Counted from the stretch's first letter, positions 1-9,763 are shown. The stretch: 64,000 bases of DNA from Microlunatus soli (GCF_900105385.1 NZ_LT629772.1:6510001-6574000); one strand, 5' to 3'. Notes: a model not told the origin generated them from the letters alone. Translations and numbers: made by a program.

Positions 1-1
1 G

Positions 2-1822
2 GAACTGGACGCCGACATCGCAGCGGCCGATGCCGTGTTCGGCCAACTACCGTTGGAAAATCCTGCGGCACTCACCCGCGATGCCGGTGACCGGGCAGCG
101 CTCTGGCGGATCCGCAAGGGACTGTTCAGTGCGGTGGCCGGCGCCCGTCCGAGCGGTACCAATGCACTGCTCGAGGACGTTGCCGTACCGGTCGACCGGC
201 TCGGGGAGCTGAGCACCGGACTGGTCGACCTCTTCGACCGGCACGACTACGAGGCGCCGGTGATCTTCGGCCATGCCCGGGACGGCAATCTGCACTTCCT
301 GCTGAACGAACACTTCGGCGACCGGCAGCGGCTCCGGCGCTACCAGAACTTCACCGAGGACATGGTCGATCTGGTCCTCGGGCTGGACGGCACGCTGAAG
401 GCCGAACACGGCACCGGGCGGATCATGGCGCCGTTCCTGGAGCGTCAGTACGGCGCCGGCCTGACCCGGGTGATGCACGAGCTCAAGACCCTGATCGACC
501 CGGCAGGCATCCTCAATCCCGGGACCTTGATCAGCACCGAGCCCGATGGCTGGCTGCAGAATCTGAAGACAGCCGAGCCGGTGGAAGCCGAGGTGGATCG
601 CTGCGTGGAGTGCGGGTTCTGCGAGCCGGTCTGCCCGTCCCGCTCGCTGACGCTGACGCCGCGGCAGCGGATCGTGGCTCGGCGCGAGATCGCCGCGGCC
701 GAACAGCGCGGCGATGTCGATCATGCCGACGGGCTGCGTGCCGACCACGACTACGAGGTGCTGGACACCTGTGCGGTGGACGGGTTGTGCGCCACTGCCT
801 GTCCGGTGTTGATCAACACCGGATCACTGGTGTCCCGGCTGCGTGCCGAGGAGACGCCCCGGGCCGTGCAACGCGCCTGGGCGGTCGCCGCCGATCATTG
901 GTCGCCGGTCACCCGGCTCGCCTCGACCGGTCTCACCGCAGCCTCGCATGTCCCCGGCATCGCGGCAGCCGCGAGCCGTGTCGGTCGCCGCGTCGTCGAT
1001 CATGAACTGCTCCCCGAGTACGACGCCGGCCTCCCCCGCGGCGGCCGTCCCCGGACCAAGATCACCGCGCCACAAGGGGACCCTGAGCTGGTCGAAGGGC
1101 CCACCGCACCAAAGATCCCTGAACCTGTCGAAGGGCCTGCCGCCGTCTGGTTCGCCTCCTGCCTGGGCAGCATGTTCGGCAGTGCGGCTGCCGAGGCGTT
1201 CGGACAGCTGTGTCGACGCGCCGGCGTCGAACTGCGAACCCCCGACGATCTGGACGGACTGTGCTGCGGCCTGCCGTGGAAGTCCAAGGGATTGCACGAC
1301 GGCCAGGATCGGATGCGACGCCGGGTCCGGGCCGCACTGGACAGCGCGACCGACGGCGGCCGGCTGCCGGTGATCGTCGAGGCCAGTTCCTGTGCGGAGG
1401 GGCTGCAGGTGTCGGTCGAGGATGCCGGCTTCCGGGTCATCGATGCGCTGGATTTCGTTGCCCAGCAGGTGCTGCCGCGGCTGCGCGTCACCGGTCGGCT
1501 GGATCGGATCGTCGTCCATCCGACGTGTGCGACGACGGCGCTGGGTAGCACCGATTCGCTGGTCCGGCTGGCCGAAGCCGTCGCCGAGGAGGTGATCGTC
1601 CCCACCTCCTGGGGATGTTGCGGTTTCGCCGGCGACCGCGGTCTGCTGCAGCCCGAGCTGACCGCCGCCGCGACCGCTCCGGAGGCCGCCGAGGTCGCCG
1701 CCCTGCCGCCGGCGTCGGCCTATGTCAGCAGCAATCGGACCTGCGAGATCGGGCTGACCCGCGCCACCGGGCAGCAGTACCAGCATGTACTGGAGATCGT
1801 CGAACGGCTCACTCGGGTCTGA
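2..1822 (+). CDS. FAD-linked oxidase / Fe-S D-lactate dehydrogenase-type protein (5' partial)
   Basis: The frame is open from the window edge, so the N-terminal FAD-binding part is missing; 606 residues are visible. The first third is the C-terminal half of an FAD-linked oxidase (HARDGNLHF, EHGTGR, and the ending LIDPAGILNPGTL typical of D-lactate/glycolate dehydrogenases). Two ferredoxin-type clusters follow, CVECGFCEPVCP (about nt 600-640) and CAVDGLCATACP (about nt 765-815). The C-terminal third has cysteine-rich CCG motifs (CCGLPWKSKG, HPTCATTAL, SWGCCGFAGDRG). Fused proteins of this type oxidise 2-hydroxyacids such as D-lactate and pass electrons through Fe-S clusters to the respiratory chain; the exact substrate is inferred. 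The linker between the Fe-S and CCG domains holds two in-frame copies of a dispersed repeat. The 3' end overlaps the convergent MFS gene by 14 bp. Confidence 0.85.
   Translation, partial: ELDADIAAADAVFGQLPLENPAALTRDAGDRAALWRIRKGLFSAVAGARPSGTNALLEDVAVPVDRLGELSTGLVDLFDRHDYEAPVIFGHARDGNLHFLLNEHFGDRQRLRRYQNFTEDMVDLVLGLDGTLKAEHGTGRIMAPFLERQYGAGLTRVMHELKTLIDPAGILNPGTLISTEPDGWLQNLKTAEPVEAEVDRCVECGFCEPVCPSRSLTLTPRQRIVARREIAAAEQRGDVDHADGLRADHDYEVLDTCAVDGLCATACPVLINTGSLVSRLRAEETPRAVQRAWAVAADHWSPVTRLASTGLTAASHVPGIAAAASRVGRRVVDHELLPEYDAGLPRGGRPRTKITAPQGDPELVEGPTAPKIPEPVEGPAAVWFASCLGSMFGSAAAEAFGQLCRRAGVELRTPDDLDGLCCGLPWKSKGLHDGQDRMRRRVRAALDSATDGGRLPVIVEASSCAEGLQVSVEDAGFRVIDALDFVAQQVLPRLRVTGRLDRIVVHPTCATTALGSTDSLVRLAEAVAEEVIVPTSWGCCGFAGDRGLLQPELTAAATAPEAAEVAALPPASAYVSSNRTCEIGLTRATGQQYQHVLEIVERLTRV
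1081..1135 (+). repeat. Two REP-like 19-mers inside a coding sequence
   Basis: CCCTGAGCTGGTCGAAGGG (1081-1099) and CCCTGAACCTGTCGAAGGG (1117-1135) are two copies of a repeat also seen near 5 kb, 19.1 kb, 23.9 kb and 60.4 kb. Here they are translated in frame as PELVEGP and PEPVEGP in the linker before the CCG domain. Confidence 0.8.
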
Positions 1823-3170
1823 CCGACCGGTCGGCAGTTCGTGCTCGCCGTTCCAGCTCCGTCGTGACCTCGCGGCAGTCGGCGGCGTAGGTCCGGTACA
1901 GCAACGAGCAGAAGGCCGCGTTGATCACCATCAGCCCGACCAGCATGATCAGGAAGGTCTGCTGCAGGCCGACCGCGTCGGCGAGGTGTCCGCCCAGGAA
2001 GGTGAAGCCGGCCCAGCCGATCGTCTCGAAGATCGCCAGCATGATGGCGAACGCGGCGCCGCGTAGTTCCGGCGGTGTCACCGACATCACGATCGGCCGA
2101 TTGATGCCGGGGTTGATGCCCTGCAGTGCCCCCATCAGGATCCAGAAGATCAGGTAGGCCCAGATCGGTCCCCAGTCGACCTGGGTGCCGAAGAACGCGA
2201 CCACGGCGAAGCCGAGCTGCGCCAACTGCAGCGAGGCGACCCGGCCGATGGTCGGGAACCGGCGATGGATGTGGTCGGTGAGTAGCCCGCCGAAGACCGC
2301 GGACAGCGCGTAGCCGACACCGAACGGCAGGGTGACCACCGCAGCCACCGCATTGTCGAAGCCGCGGACCTGCACCAGGAAGGTCACGCCGAAGGTGCCG
2401 ATCAACAGGTGTCCGGAGAGCAGCCGCTGGCCCATCATGATCACAAAACTCGGGATCCGCGCCAGGCTCGCGACCTGAGCGAGGGTGACCCGGCTCTGTT
2501 GCTTGCGCTGCTCGTCGGTCAGATGGGCCAACTGGGTCTCGGTCGCCCCGACCCCGGGATCGCGGAAGAACAGCAGGATGAAGATCCCGAAACAGAAGGT
2601 GATGATCCCGATCCCGGCCATCCCGTAGCGCCAGCCGTCCTCGACCCGGGACAGCTGACCGACCAGGGCACCGAGTGCGGAGCCGGCGAGGCTGCCGATG
2701 CCGTAGAAGTAGCCCGCCGCGCGGCCGCGTTTGCGATCGCCGAACATGTCGGAGAAGAGTTCGTTGACGATCGGGCCGGCACCGGCCTGGCCGACGGCGA
2801 CCACGGTCATCAAGATCAACAACTGCAGGTAGTTCTGGCTGAACGCGGCGGCGATCACCCAGACGCCCCACAGTCCCGAGGTGACCGCCAGGACGGCCTT
2901 CCGGTTGGTCTTGCGGGCCAGGTAGACGAAGAGTGGACCGCCGATCACGCCGGCGATCCGCCCCAGGGCGGAGATGTTGCCCAGCGCCGAGGTCTGCAGA
3001 CCCATCGCCTTCTGCAGGGTCGGGAAGAGCGTCGTCAGCACCTGGGTGTCACCGTTGTCGACGATCGACGAGCCGATCATCAGACTCAGATTGCGCCAGC
3101 GGTGCGGGGTGCGGATCTCCTGATCATCGGTCGGGCGAAGTGCTGGCGTCCTGACGTCGTCGGCAGTCAC
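1809..3170 (-). CDS. MFS transporter, sulfatase-linked
   Basis: A 453-residue protein with about 12 hydrophobic segments and a soluble N-terminus of about 30 residues. The loop after the second segment (YLARKTNRKAV) matches the MFS inter-helix motif, and VGQAGAGPIVNELFSDMFGDRKRGRAAG resembles the conserved helix 4-5 region of organic-anion/Spinster-like MFS carriers. It starts 22 bp downstream of the sulfatase stop, so the two are probably co-transcribed; a role in taking up a sulfated ester or exporting the desulfated product is an inference from this pairing. The 3' end overlaps the convergent oxidoreductase by 14 bp, leaving no space for a separate terminator. The substrate is unknown. Confidence 0.8.
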   Translation of the reverse strand: MTADDVRTPALRPTDDQEIRTPHRWRNLSLMIGSSIVDNGDTQVLTTLFPTLQKAMGLQTSALGNISALGRIAGVIGGPLFVYLARKTNRKAVLAVTSGLWGVWVIAAAFSQNYLQLLILMTVVAVGQAGAGPIVNELFSDMFGDRKRGRAAGYFYGIGSLAGSALGALVGQLSRVEDGWRYGMAGIGIITFCFGIFILLFFRDPGVGATETQLAHLTDEQRKQQSRVTLAQVASLARIPSFVIMMGQRLLSGHLLIGTFGVTFLVQVRGFDNAVAAVVTLPFGVGYALSAVFGGLLTDHIHRRFPTIGRVASLQLAQLGFAVVAFFGTQVDWGPIWAYLIFWILMGALQGINPGINRPIVMSVTPPELRGAAFAIMLAIFETIGWAGFTFLGGHLADAVGLQQTFLIMLVGLMVINAAFCSLLYRTYAADCREVTTELERRARTADRSVRPE

Positions 3171-3192
3171 GTGCGGTGTGCTCCTGTGGTGG

Positions 3193-4977
3193 TTACTCGG
3201 TGGACGAGCCCGCGAGCACGCTGAGCTCGTCGGAGATGGTGCGCAGTGTGGCCAGCGGCAGCAGGCCGACGGCGAAGGCTGCGATCTCGATCATCGACAG
3301 GTCGGCGGCGACCTGGGACAGCACCCCGTCGGTCTGCGGCAGGTGCCGGTCGATGATGATCTTCGCCTGGGGATCAGCGCGTAGGTCCTTCAAGGGTGTG
3401 TGCACGCTGAGCCGCCCCTGCGGATAGTCGGACCGTTTCGGCGGTCCCTGACGGGAGCTCTCGACCTGCGGCCACTGGACGCGGATCTGAAGGTGATCTC
3501 GGGTCGCCGGCCCGCTCTGCGGCAGGCCGAGCCGCTCGTACTGTTCGGGCGGCGCCTCGTTGACGCGGAAGAGATCCAGCATCGCCTCGATCATCCGCAG
3601 CTCGAGTTGATCATCGATCATCGGATGTTGCTGTTCGGGGTCGGTCTGCAGATCGAAGAGCAGGGTGCCGAAGGCGTACGGGCTGGTCATCGCCTGACCG
3701 TCCACCTTCAACACCGGGACACCCTTGGTGAAGCCGAACGGTCCGGCGAGTTCTGCTCCGCGCAGCTCGGCGGGGGTGAACCGACCACGCATGTGGGTCG
3801 GCATCAGGGTGTGCTCGGCCAGCGGTCGGTTCTCCGGGGTGTGCGGTGCCCGCATGTAGACGTACCGGCCGTCGGTCACGCTGACGTGACCGCCGAAGGC
3901 GCCGAACAGTCCGGCCTCGCGCACCGGCTCGTCGTCCGCGATCGTCTGCCGCAGTGATCGGCCGAGCATGTCCGGTGTCGGCTCGAGACCGAAGTAGTCC
4001 AGCAGGGTCGGAGCGAAGTCGATGGTCTGCACCAACGAGCCACGCCGCTCACCCTGTACCCGGCTGCGTGGATCCCAGATGAACAACGGGGTGTGGATGG
4101 TCTCGTCGTACCACGGTTGGACGTTCTTGCCCCACCACCCGTGCTCGCCGAGCAGGAAGCCGTGATCGGTGCAGACGATCAGCATCGTGTCGTCCCAGAG
4201 ATCAAGATCGTCCATCGTGTCCAGCACTCGGCCCAGCGACTCGTCACACATCGACAGCAGGGACGCATACTCATAGCGCAGGTGCTCGACTTCACCGTCG
4301 GATTCCAGCACCTGCTTGTAGTCCGGCCAGTCGAAGTCCGGGCCGTCGTAGTCGTGCGGATAGTGCTTCTTGTGTTGTTCGTAGCTGTAGAACGGCTCGT
4401 GCGGGTCGAAGGTCTCGATCTGGACGAACCAGTTGTCCTGATCATGGTTGGTGCGCAGGAAGTGCAGGCCGGCGTCGAAGGTCTTGGTCTGCGGGTGATC
4501 ATCGACCTCGCTCAGATACTGCCGGTTGATCACGTCCTGCCGATACATCGGGCTCCGCATCGCCTTCAGGTTGGGCGCGTCCTCCGGGTCGGCGACGTGG
4601 CCCTTCCAGGCGTCGCCCTCCTGTCCGCGGAAGAACTCGTAGCTGCAGTAGCGGTTGTGGTAGGTAGCGCCGCCGTCCTCCCAGTAGTGCTGATGATCGG
4701 TGACCAGGTGGGTGTAGATGCCGTTGTCCTGCAGCAACTCCGGCATCGAGTCGTCGAAGGGTTCGAGCGGGCCCCAGCCGCGGTGCAGGAAGTTGTGCCG
4801 GCCGGTGTGGATCTCCCGACGGGCCGGCATGCACGGCATGCTGCCGGCATAGCAGGTGTCGAAGGTCGCGGTCCGTTCGGCGAGCCGACGAAAGTTCGGC
4901 GCGTGCACCCAGTCGTTTCCGTACGGCGGCAGGAACCGCTTGTTCAGGGTGTCGAACATGACCATGATCGCCTTCAT
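3193..4977 (-). CDS. Sulfatase (formylglycine-dependent, type I)
   Basis: A 594-residue alkaline-phosphatase-superfamily hydrolase. The N-terminus has the metal-binding D9 in MVMFDTLN, and residues 49-53 are CMPAR, matching the C-x-P-[SA]-R motif whose Cys is oxidised to formylglycine, followed by the usual basic RREIHTGR. The later CTDHGFLLGEHGWWGKN is the conserved second metal/active-site block. There is no clear signal peptide, so it is probably cytoplasmic and works on an imported substrate. A C-terminal tail of about 50 residues (LPQTDGVLSQ onward) goes beyond the core. It leads a likely two-gene operon with the downstream MFS carrier. A phosphonate monoester hydrolase role is possible; the exact substrate cannot be read from sequence. 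Confidence 0.88.
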   Translation of the reverse strand: MKAIMVMFDTLNKRFLPPYGNDWVHAPNFRRLAERTATFDTCYAGSMPCMPARREIHTGRHNFLHRGWGPLEPFDDSMPELLQDNGIYTHLVTDHQHYWEDGGATYHNRYCSYEFFRGQEGDAWKGHVADPEDAPNLKAMRSPMYRQDVINRQYLSEVDDHPQTKTFDAGLHFLRTNHDQDNWFVQIETFDPHEPFYSYEQHKKHYPHDYDGPDFDWPDYKQVLESDGEVEHLRYEYASLLSMCDESLGRVLDTMDDLDLWDDTMLIVCTDHGFLLGEHGWWGKNVQPWYDETIHTPLFIWDPRSRVQGERRGSLVQTIDFAPTLLDYFGLEPTPDMLGRSLRQTIADDEPVREAGLFGAFGGHVSVTDGRYVYMRAPHTPENRPLAEHTLMPTHMRGRFTPAELRGAELAGPFGFTKGVPVLKVDGQAMTSPYAFGTLLFDLQTDPEQQHPMIDDQLELRMIEAMLDLFRVNEAPPEQYERLGLPQSGPATRDHLQIRVQWPQVESSRQGPPKRSDYPQGRLSVHTPLKDLRADPQAKIIIDRHLPQTDGVLSQVAADLSMIEIAAFAVGLLPLATLRTISDELSVLAGSSTE

Positions 4978-5007
4978 GCCTCAGTCATTCCTCTCGTCGG
5001 TCGGTTC

Positions 5008-5071
5008 GGAGTTCATCGAAGGGATGGAGGTCCCTGAGCCTGTCGCAGTGGTCCCTCAGCCTGTCGAAGGG
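5008..5071. repeat. REP-like repeat cluster between sulfatase and PadR gene
   Basis: Tandem copies of the dispersed 19-mer: a partial copy near 5008-5022, a diverged copy at 5031-5049 and a near-perfect CCCTCAGCCTGTCGAAGGG at 5053-5071. The last copy encodes the final residues and stop of the PadR gene. Confidence 0.75.
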
Positions 5072-5628
5072 ACGGTCCCGCCCAATTCGGTCAGCATCCG
5101 CTGCAGCCAGTCGATCCAGGCATCGATCGAGGCGGCTCCGTGCAGATGACTCAGCTCCCGCACCCGGTCGACCATCGCCGTGTCGACTCCCTCGATCGGG
5201 TCCAGATCGGTGATCGTCCGGTCGCGGGTCCGGAATCGGGCGACCTGTGCCCGCCGGCATTCCAACTCGGTCCGGATCAGCCGCAGCAGCGCGTCGTGGT
5301 CCAGCGGGCCACCGAAGGTGAACCGGACCATGAACTCGGGATCCTGGAAGCGGGTCGACGGCTCGTACGGGCCGGTCACCCAATCCCGCAGCACCTGCTC
5401 CCCCGACGCTGTCAGCCGGTAGATCTTGGAGTCCGGCCGGCCGTCGTTGACCGAGACCTGGTAACTCACCCACCCGGAGTCGACCATCCGCGACAGCAGT
5501 CGATAGATCTGGCTGAGGTGCACCTTGTTCTTCAGGAACCGGCCCTCGACCTCCAGATGCTTGGCCAGCTCGTATCCGCTGAAGGGTCGCCAGGACAGCA
5601 GCCCGAGGATCACGTGCTCGAACTTCAC
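5056..5628 (-). CDS. PadR-family transcriptional regulator
   Basis: A 190-residue protein that opens with the PadR winged helix: ILGLLSWRPFSGYELAKHLE, then LSQIYRLLSRMVDSGWVSYQ as recognition helix and wing. The remainder resembles the PadR C-terminal dimerisation helices (WIDWLQRML near the end). It lies immediately upstream of the sulfatase-MFS pair on the same strand and diverges from an XRE regulator, so control of the sulfatase genes is the simplest inference. Its last codons (TVPSTG and stop) come from a REP-like repeat. An inverted repeat upstream is a candidate autoregulatory site. Confidence 0.88.
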   Translation of the reverse strand: MKFEHVILGLLSWRPFSGYELAKHLEVEGRFLKNKVHLSQIYRLLSRMVDSGWVSYQVSVNDGRPDSKIYRLTASGEQVLRDWVTGPYEPSTRFQDPEFMVRFTFGGPLDHDALLRLIRTELECRRAQVARFRTRDRTITDLDPIEGVDTAMVDRVRELSHLHGAASIDAWIDWLQRMLTELGGTVPSTG

Positions 5629-5654
5629 CCGGCCTCCTCGCCCATAGGTGAAAA

Positions 5655-5680
5655 CTCATATAGATGAGAAGTGTTATATG
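5655..5680. promoter_or_regulatory. Inverted repeats upstream of the PadR gene (candidate operator)
   Basis: CTCATATAGATGAG (5655-5668) is a 5-4-5 inverted repeat, overlapping a CATATA-12 nt-TATATG pair (5657-5662 and 5675-5680). The AT-rich stretch stands out from its surroundings and lies 27-52 bp upstream of the PadR start, where the minus-strand promoter should be. PadR autoregulation is common; binding here is an inference. Confidence 0.5.
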
Positions 5681-5781
5681 TGATCGCGACTGATCGCGTC
5701 AAGACCCGGCCGCCGAGGGTGGTACTCGCAGGGAAAGCTACGGCCTTGGCGATCCGCCCGACGACCAGCAGAGTTGGGGCC

Positions 5782-6672
5782 ATGGGCACGAACGACTTGG
5801 GCGAATTCCTGCGGGCTCGACGGGCCGGACTCACCCCGGATGCGGTCGGACTGCCGATCGACCTCGGCACCGGTCGCCGGGTCACCGGTCTGCGCCGTAG
5901 TGAGGTCGCGCAGCTGGCCGGGGTGAGCACCGAGTACTACACCCGACTCGAACAGGGCCGTGCCCGGCAGCCGTCCGAACAGGTGTTGCAGGCCCTCGCC
6001 GAGGCATTGCAGTTCGACGACATCGAGCGCCGCCACCTGTTCGCCCTCGCCGGAACGACCGCCGGGCACGCCGACCGGACCGGGTCTGTGTCACGGCTCC
6101 GGCCGGCACTCCGTCAGGTGCTGGACTCGATGGAGCTGGCTCCCGCCTTCGTCAGCGACCGGGACCTGACCGTCGTCGGCGGCAACACGCTGTGGCGGTT
6201 GCTGTTTCCCGAGGTGGCCGAGCTACCCCGCCGGGAACGCAGCATGGCGCGCTGGACACTGCTGGATCCGCGGGCACGGCTGGTCTGGAACGACTGGGAA
6301 CGGGTCGCCCGCGACTACGTCCACGGGTTGCGACTGGCTGCCGCCGCGCAGCCCCGCAACCAACGCATCGCCGCCCTGATCGGCGAGCTGATGATGCGCT
6401 CGGCCGAGTTCCCGGCCTGGTGGTCCGAGCACCGCGTGCAGGAACGCAGCACCGGCCTCAAGCGGCTACATCACCCCGTCGTCGGTGACCTCGAGCTGCA
6501 GTACGAGATCTTCACCTCCGTCGCCGACCCAGGCCAATCTCTCGTCGTCTATTCTGCGCCGGCCGGCTCACCGTCACAGGAACGGCTCCGGCTACTGGCC
6601 AGCTGGGGCACCGAACCCGCCACCGAGCGGACCCAGCACACCGTCACTCAGGACACCGTCACCGAGTCCTGA
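5782..6672 (+). CDS. XRE-family regulator with MmyB-like ligand-binding domain
   Basis: I chose the ATG at 5782 (MGTNDLGEFLRARRAG), giving 296 residues, because this is the usual start of the family; the frame stays open upstream. The helix-turn-helix has the characteristic RRVTGLRRSEVAQLAGVSTEYY-TRLEQGR block at about residues 36-65. The rest matches the MmyB-like domain (WTLLDPRARLVWNDWERVARDYV, then HHPVVGDLELQYE), a PAS-related fold that binds small ligands such as fatty acids in MmyB. Regulators of this type are often next to an SDR oxidoreductase that they control, and one follows 123 bp downstream on the same strand. Confidence 0.88.
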   Translation: MGTNDLGEFLRARRAGLTPDAVGLPIDLGTGRRVTGLRRSEVAQLAGVSTEYYTRLEQGRARQPSEQVLQALAEALQFDDIERRHLFALAGTTAGHADRTGSVSRLRPALRQVLDSMELAPAFVSDRDLTVVGGNTLWRLLFPEVAELPRRERSMARWTLLDPRARLVWNDWERVARDYVHGLRLAAAAQPRNQRIAALIGELMMRSAEFPAWWSEHRVQERSTGLKRLHHPVVGDLELQYEIFTSVADPGQSLVVYSAPAGSPSQERLRLLASWGTEPATERTQHTVTQDTVTES

Positions 6673-6795
6673 TCATCGCCCGTCCTCGGGCACCACGCAC
6701 CGATCCATTCCCACCCGACCCCGACAGCCAGGGGTCGATGTCGACGTGCCCAGGCACGCCCGGCAGCCAGTCCCATCCTCGAAAGGACCCCAACC

Positions 6796-7647
6796 ATGAG
6801 CAAGACCTTCCTGATCACCGGCGTCAGCACCGGCCTCGGCCTGGCCATCGCCCGGCGAGCCCTGGCGGCCGGCCATCGCGTCGCCGGCACCGTCCGGACC
6901 GAACGGCATGCGGCCGCGTTCCAGGCGTTGGATCCGGACCGCGCCCGGGCCTTCATCCTCGACCTGGCCGACACGGATCGGATCGAGCCGGCGGTCCGTG
7001 CCGCCGAGGCGGAGCTGGGACCGATCGACGTCCTGGTGGCCAACGCCGGCTACGGCCTCGAAGGCACCTTCGAGGAGTCCTCGATGGCCGAGCTGCGCCA
7101 CCAGTTCGAGGTGAACGTCTTCGGCACGGTGGCGACGGTGAAGGCGGTGCTGCCGGCCATGCGGGAACGGCGCGACGGCCAGATCTTCGTGATCACCTCG
7201 ATGGGTGGGCACACCACCTTCCCCGGGCTGGCGTTCTACGAAGGCAGCAAGCATGCGCTGGAAGGGATCACCGACACCCTCGCCCAGGAGGTCAACCAGT
7301 TCGGGGTCCGCGTCACTGCCGTTGCCCCGGGCGCATTCAGGACCGACTGGGCAGGCCGATCATTAGTCCGCTCACCACGCAGTATCCCCGACTACGACGC
7401 CCTGTTCGATCCGATCCGGACCCGCCGCCAGTCCCTCGCCGGACAGGGCATCGGTGACCCCGATCGCGCCGGCGATGCCGTCCTCAGTCTGCTGGAGGTG
7501 GAGAATCCGCCGGTCCATCTGCTGCTCGGCTCCGACGCTGTCCGGCTGGTCGCCGCCGGACGCCGACGGGTCCAGGACGACTTCGACGCCTGGCGGGAAC
7601 TCAGCCTCTCCACCGACTCCACCGACGGCGGCGTGACGGTCGCCTGA
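6796..7647 (+). CDS. SDR-family oxidoreductase
   Basis: A 283-residue short-chain dehydrogenase. The N-terminus has TGVSTGLGLAIARRAL, a variant of the TGxxxGxG Rossmann motif; LVANAGYG is the NNAG-type motif; ITSMGGH supplies the catalytic Ser region and YEGSKHALEG the catalytic Y-x-x-x-K. It belongs to the classical/extended-loop group often annotated as oxidoreductase/SDR with NAD(P). A ribosome-binding site (AAAGGA, about 6788) precedes the ATG. It probably forms a regulator-enzyme pair with the upstream MmyB-like gene. The substrate is unknown. Confidence 0.9.
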   Translation: MSKTFLITGVSTGLGLAIARRALAAGHRVAGTVRTERHAAAFQALDPDRARAFILDLADTDRIEPAVRAAEAELGPIDVLVANAGYGLEGTFEESSMAELRHQFEVNVFGTVATVKAVLPAMRERRDGQIFVITSMGGHTTFPGLAFYEGSKHALEGITDTLAQEVNQFGVRVTAVAPGAFRTDWAGRSLVRSPRSIPDYDALFDPIRTRRQSLAGQGIGDPDRAGDAVLSLLEVENPPVHLLLGSDAVRLVAAGRRRVQDDFDAWRELSLSTDSTDGGVTVA

Positions 7648-7668
7648 CAGCCGGCTACGGGCGGACGA

Positions 7669-8346
7669 TCAGCGCGCGGCGTCGGCCGCGGCCGTGCGCA
7701 GCGAACTGACCGTCGCGTTCGGGTCGTCCGCCCCGAACACCGCGGACCCGGCGACGAACGCGTCGGCGCCAGCCTCGGCACTGCGTTCAATGGTCTCGGC
7801 CGAGACTCCGCCGTCGACCTGCAGCCAGATGTCCAGACCGGCCTTGCTGATCAGCTCCCGGCTCCGGGTGATCTTGGGCAGCGTCAGGTCCAGGAACTTC
7901 TGCCCGCCGAAGCCGGGCTCGACGGTCATGATCAACAGCATGTCGATCTCACCGAGCAGCTCGGCGTAGGGCTCGATCGGGGTGGCCGGTTTGAGTGCCA
8001 GCCCGACCCGGGCTCCCTTGGCCCTGATCTCCCGGGCGAGCCGGACCGGCGCCCTGGCTGCCTCCAGATGAAAGGTCACAGACTCCGCCCCGGCCTCGGC
8101 GTAGCCGGGTGCCCAGACGTCGGGGTCCTCGATCATCAGGTGGATGTCGAGGAACTTGTCGGTGACGTTGCGGATCGCTTCCACCACAGGTAGTCCGAGG
8201 GTGAGGTTGGGCACGAAGTGGTTGTCCATCACGTCGACGTGCAGCGCGTCGGCATCCGGCACCTGCTCGATCGACTGCTGCAGGTTGGCGAAGTCCGCCG
8301 ACAGCAGGCTCGGCATGATCTTGGGCGAAGTGTTCGTCGTGGCCAC
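7669..8346 (-). CDS. rpe: Ribulose-phosphate 3-epimerase
   Basis: A 225-residue TIM-barrel enzyme that interconverts D-ribulose 5-phosphate and D-xylulose 5-phosphate in the pentose phosphate pathway. Signatures in order: [29 protein letters not shown] with the metal/catalytic Asp, [17 protein letters not shown], and [10 protein letters not shown] holding the second catalytic Asp and the phosphate-binding turn. The length is standard. It is the last gene of the long minus-strand block, 10 bp after rsmB, as in other actinobacteria. Confidence 0.97.
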   Translation of the reverse strand: MATTNTSPKIMPSLLSADFANLQQSIEQVPDADALHVDVMDNHFVPNLTLGLPVVEAIRNVTDKFLDIHLMIEDPDVWAPGYAEAGAESVTFHLEAARAPVRLAREIRAKGARVGLALKPATPIEPYAELLGEIDMLLIMTVEPGFGGQKFLDLTLPKITRSRELISKAGLDIWLQVDGGVSAETIERSAEAGADAFVAGSAVFGADDPNATVSSLRTAAADAAR

Positions 8347-8356
8347 GGCGGCGAGT

Positions 8357-9763
8357 CTACGACGTCGTCCGGACCCGGATCAGACAGGCGAACATCGCGT
8401 CGGTGCCATGCCGATGCGGCCACAGCTGCAGGAAGGAACCGAGAGCAGCGTCGTCGACCTCGGGCAGCAACGCGGGAACATCGAGCAATTCCAGATCGGG
8501 GCGGTCGCCGACCACCTCGTCGATCACGTCGACGGTCTCCCGTCGGTGCGGCGAACAGGTGACGTAGGCGACGACCCCGCCGGGTCGAGTGGCTCGCAAG
8601 GCGGAGCCGAGCAGTGCGGTCTGCAGGGGGTGCAGTTGCTCGACCGAGTCGGCCGTCCGTCGCCAACGCGATTCGGGCCGACGCCGGAGTGCGCCGAGCC
8701 CGGTGCAGGGAACGTCGGCGATCACCCGGGCGAACCGGCCGGCGTGCCAGCTCGGACGGGTCCCGTCGGCGACGATCACTTCTCGCGGGTCGGTCGCGGG
8801 ATAGCCACGCAACGCAGTGCGGACCAACCGGGCGCGGTGCGGCGCGACCTCGCTGGCGACGAACGGCGCATCCTGCTGGCGAGCCAGTCCGGCCAGCAGG
8901 GCCGACTTGCCGCCCGGCCCAGCGCACAGATCCAGCCAGGGACCATCGGGTGCCTCGGCGCGGGCCAGGGCGAGCGCGACCAGCTGCGATCCCTCGTCCT
9001 GGACACCGGCGCGGCCCTCGGCGACGGCGGCCAGTCGAGCCGGATCGCCGGAGATCGTTGCTGCGTAGGGCGAAAACCGCCCCGGTTCGGCACCGGCGCT
9101 GATCAGTTCGGCCACCTCGGCCAGCCCCGGCCGGACCACAAGACTCGTCCCGGCCTGCAGGTTGTTGGCGACGAGCGCGGGTTCGACCTGGTCGACCGGA
9201 AGCAACTCGGCATAAGCATCGACGATCCACCGTGGATGCGCGGTACGCAGTGCCAGCTCATCCCAGCTGTCGGCGATGTCGGGGCTGTCGGAACTGATCT
9301 TGGACACCCAGGCGGCATAGTCGCGCGCTCCGATCTTGCGCAGCACGGCGTTGACCAGACCGGTGACCCGACGCCCGACGGTCGCTGCGGCCAGGTCGAC
9401 CGTCGCGCCGACCGCGGCGTGATCGGCGACCCGCATCGACAGCAGCTGATGGCTGCCGAGCCGCAGCAGGTCGAGGACAGCCGGTTGCAGGGTCTTGGTC
9501 GACCGTCCGGATGCGTGCTCGATGATCACGTCGTAGCTGCCCTGCATCCGGCAGGTGCCGGAGAACAGTTCGGTGGCGAAGGCGGCGTCGCGGGTGGACA
9601 GCTCACGCTCGCGCAGCAACGAACCTAGCACCAGGTTGGCGTAGCCGTCGTCGGCGTGCACCTGTCGCAGCGCTTCGAAGGCGAGCAGCCGGGCGGCGTC
9701 GGGATGGCGAGGCCGACGTCGCCCGGCCCGCCCCGCCGCCGGGCCGGGCCCTGGTGGAGTCAT
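8357..9763 (-). CDS. rsmB: 16S rRNA (cytosine-967-C5)-methyltransferase, RsmB/Sun family
   Basis: A 468-residue SAM-dependent methyltransferase acting on 16S rRNA. The N-terminal third is the NusB-like RNA-binding domain ([37 protein letters not shown]). The catalytic part has [17 protein letters not shown] (SAM binding), [20 protein letters not shown] (motif IV Cys) and [13 protein letters not shown] (motif VI catalytic Cys). It is slightly longer than the E. coli protein (429). Its ATG overlaps the fmt stop by 4 bp (ATGA), which indicates translational coupling. Confidence 0.95.
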   Translation of the reverse strand: MTPPGPGPAAGRAGRRRPRHPDAARLLAFEALRQVHADDGYANLVLGSLLRERELSTRDAAFATELFSGTCRMQGSYDVIIEHASGRSTKTLQPAVLDLLRLGSHQLLSMRVADHAAVGATVDLAAATVGRRVTGLVNAVLRKIGARDYAAWVSKISSDSPDIADSWDELALRTAHPRWIVDAYAELLPVDQVEPALVANNLQAGTSLVVRPGLAEVAELISAGAEPGRFSPYAATISGDPARLAAVAEGRAGVQDEGSQLVALALARAEAPDGPWLDLCAGPGGKSALLAGLARQQDAPFVASEVAPHRARLVRTALRGYPATDPREVIVADGTRPSWHAGRFARVIADVPCTGLGALRRRPESRWRRTADSVEQLHPLQTALLGSALRATRPGGVVAYVTCSPHRRETVDVIDEVVGDRPDLELLDVPALLPEVDDAALGSFLQLWPHRHGTDAMFACLIRVRTTS

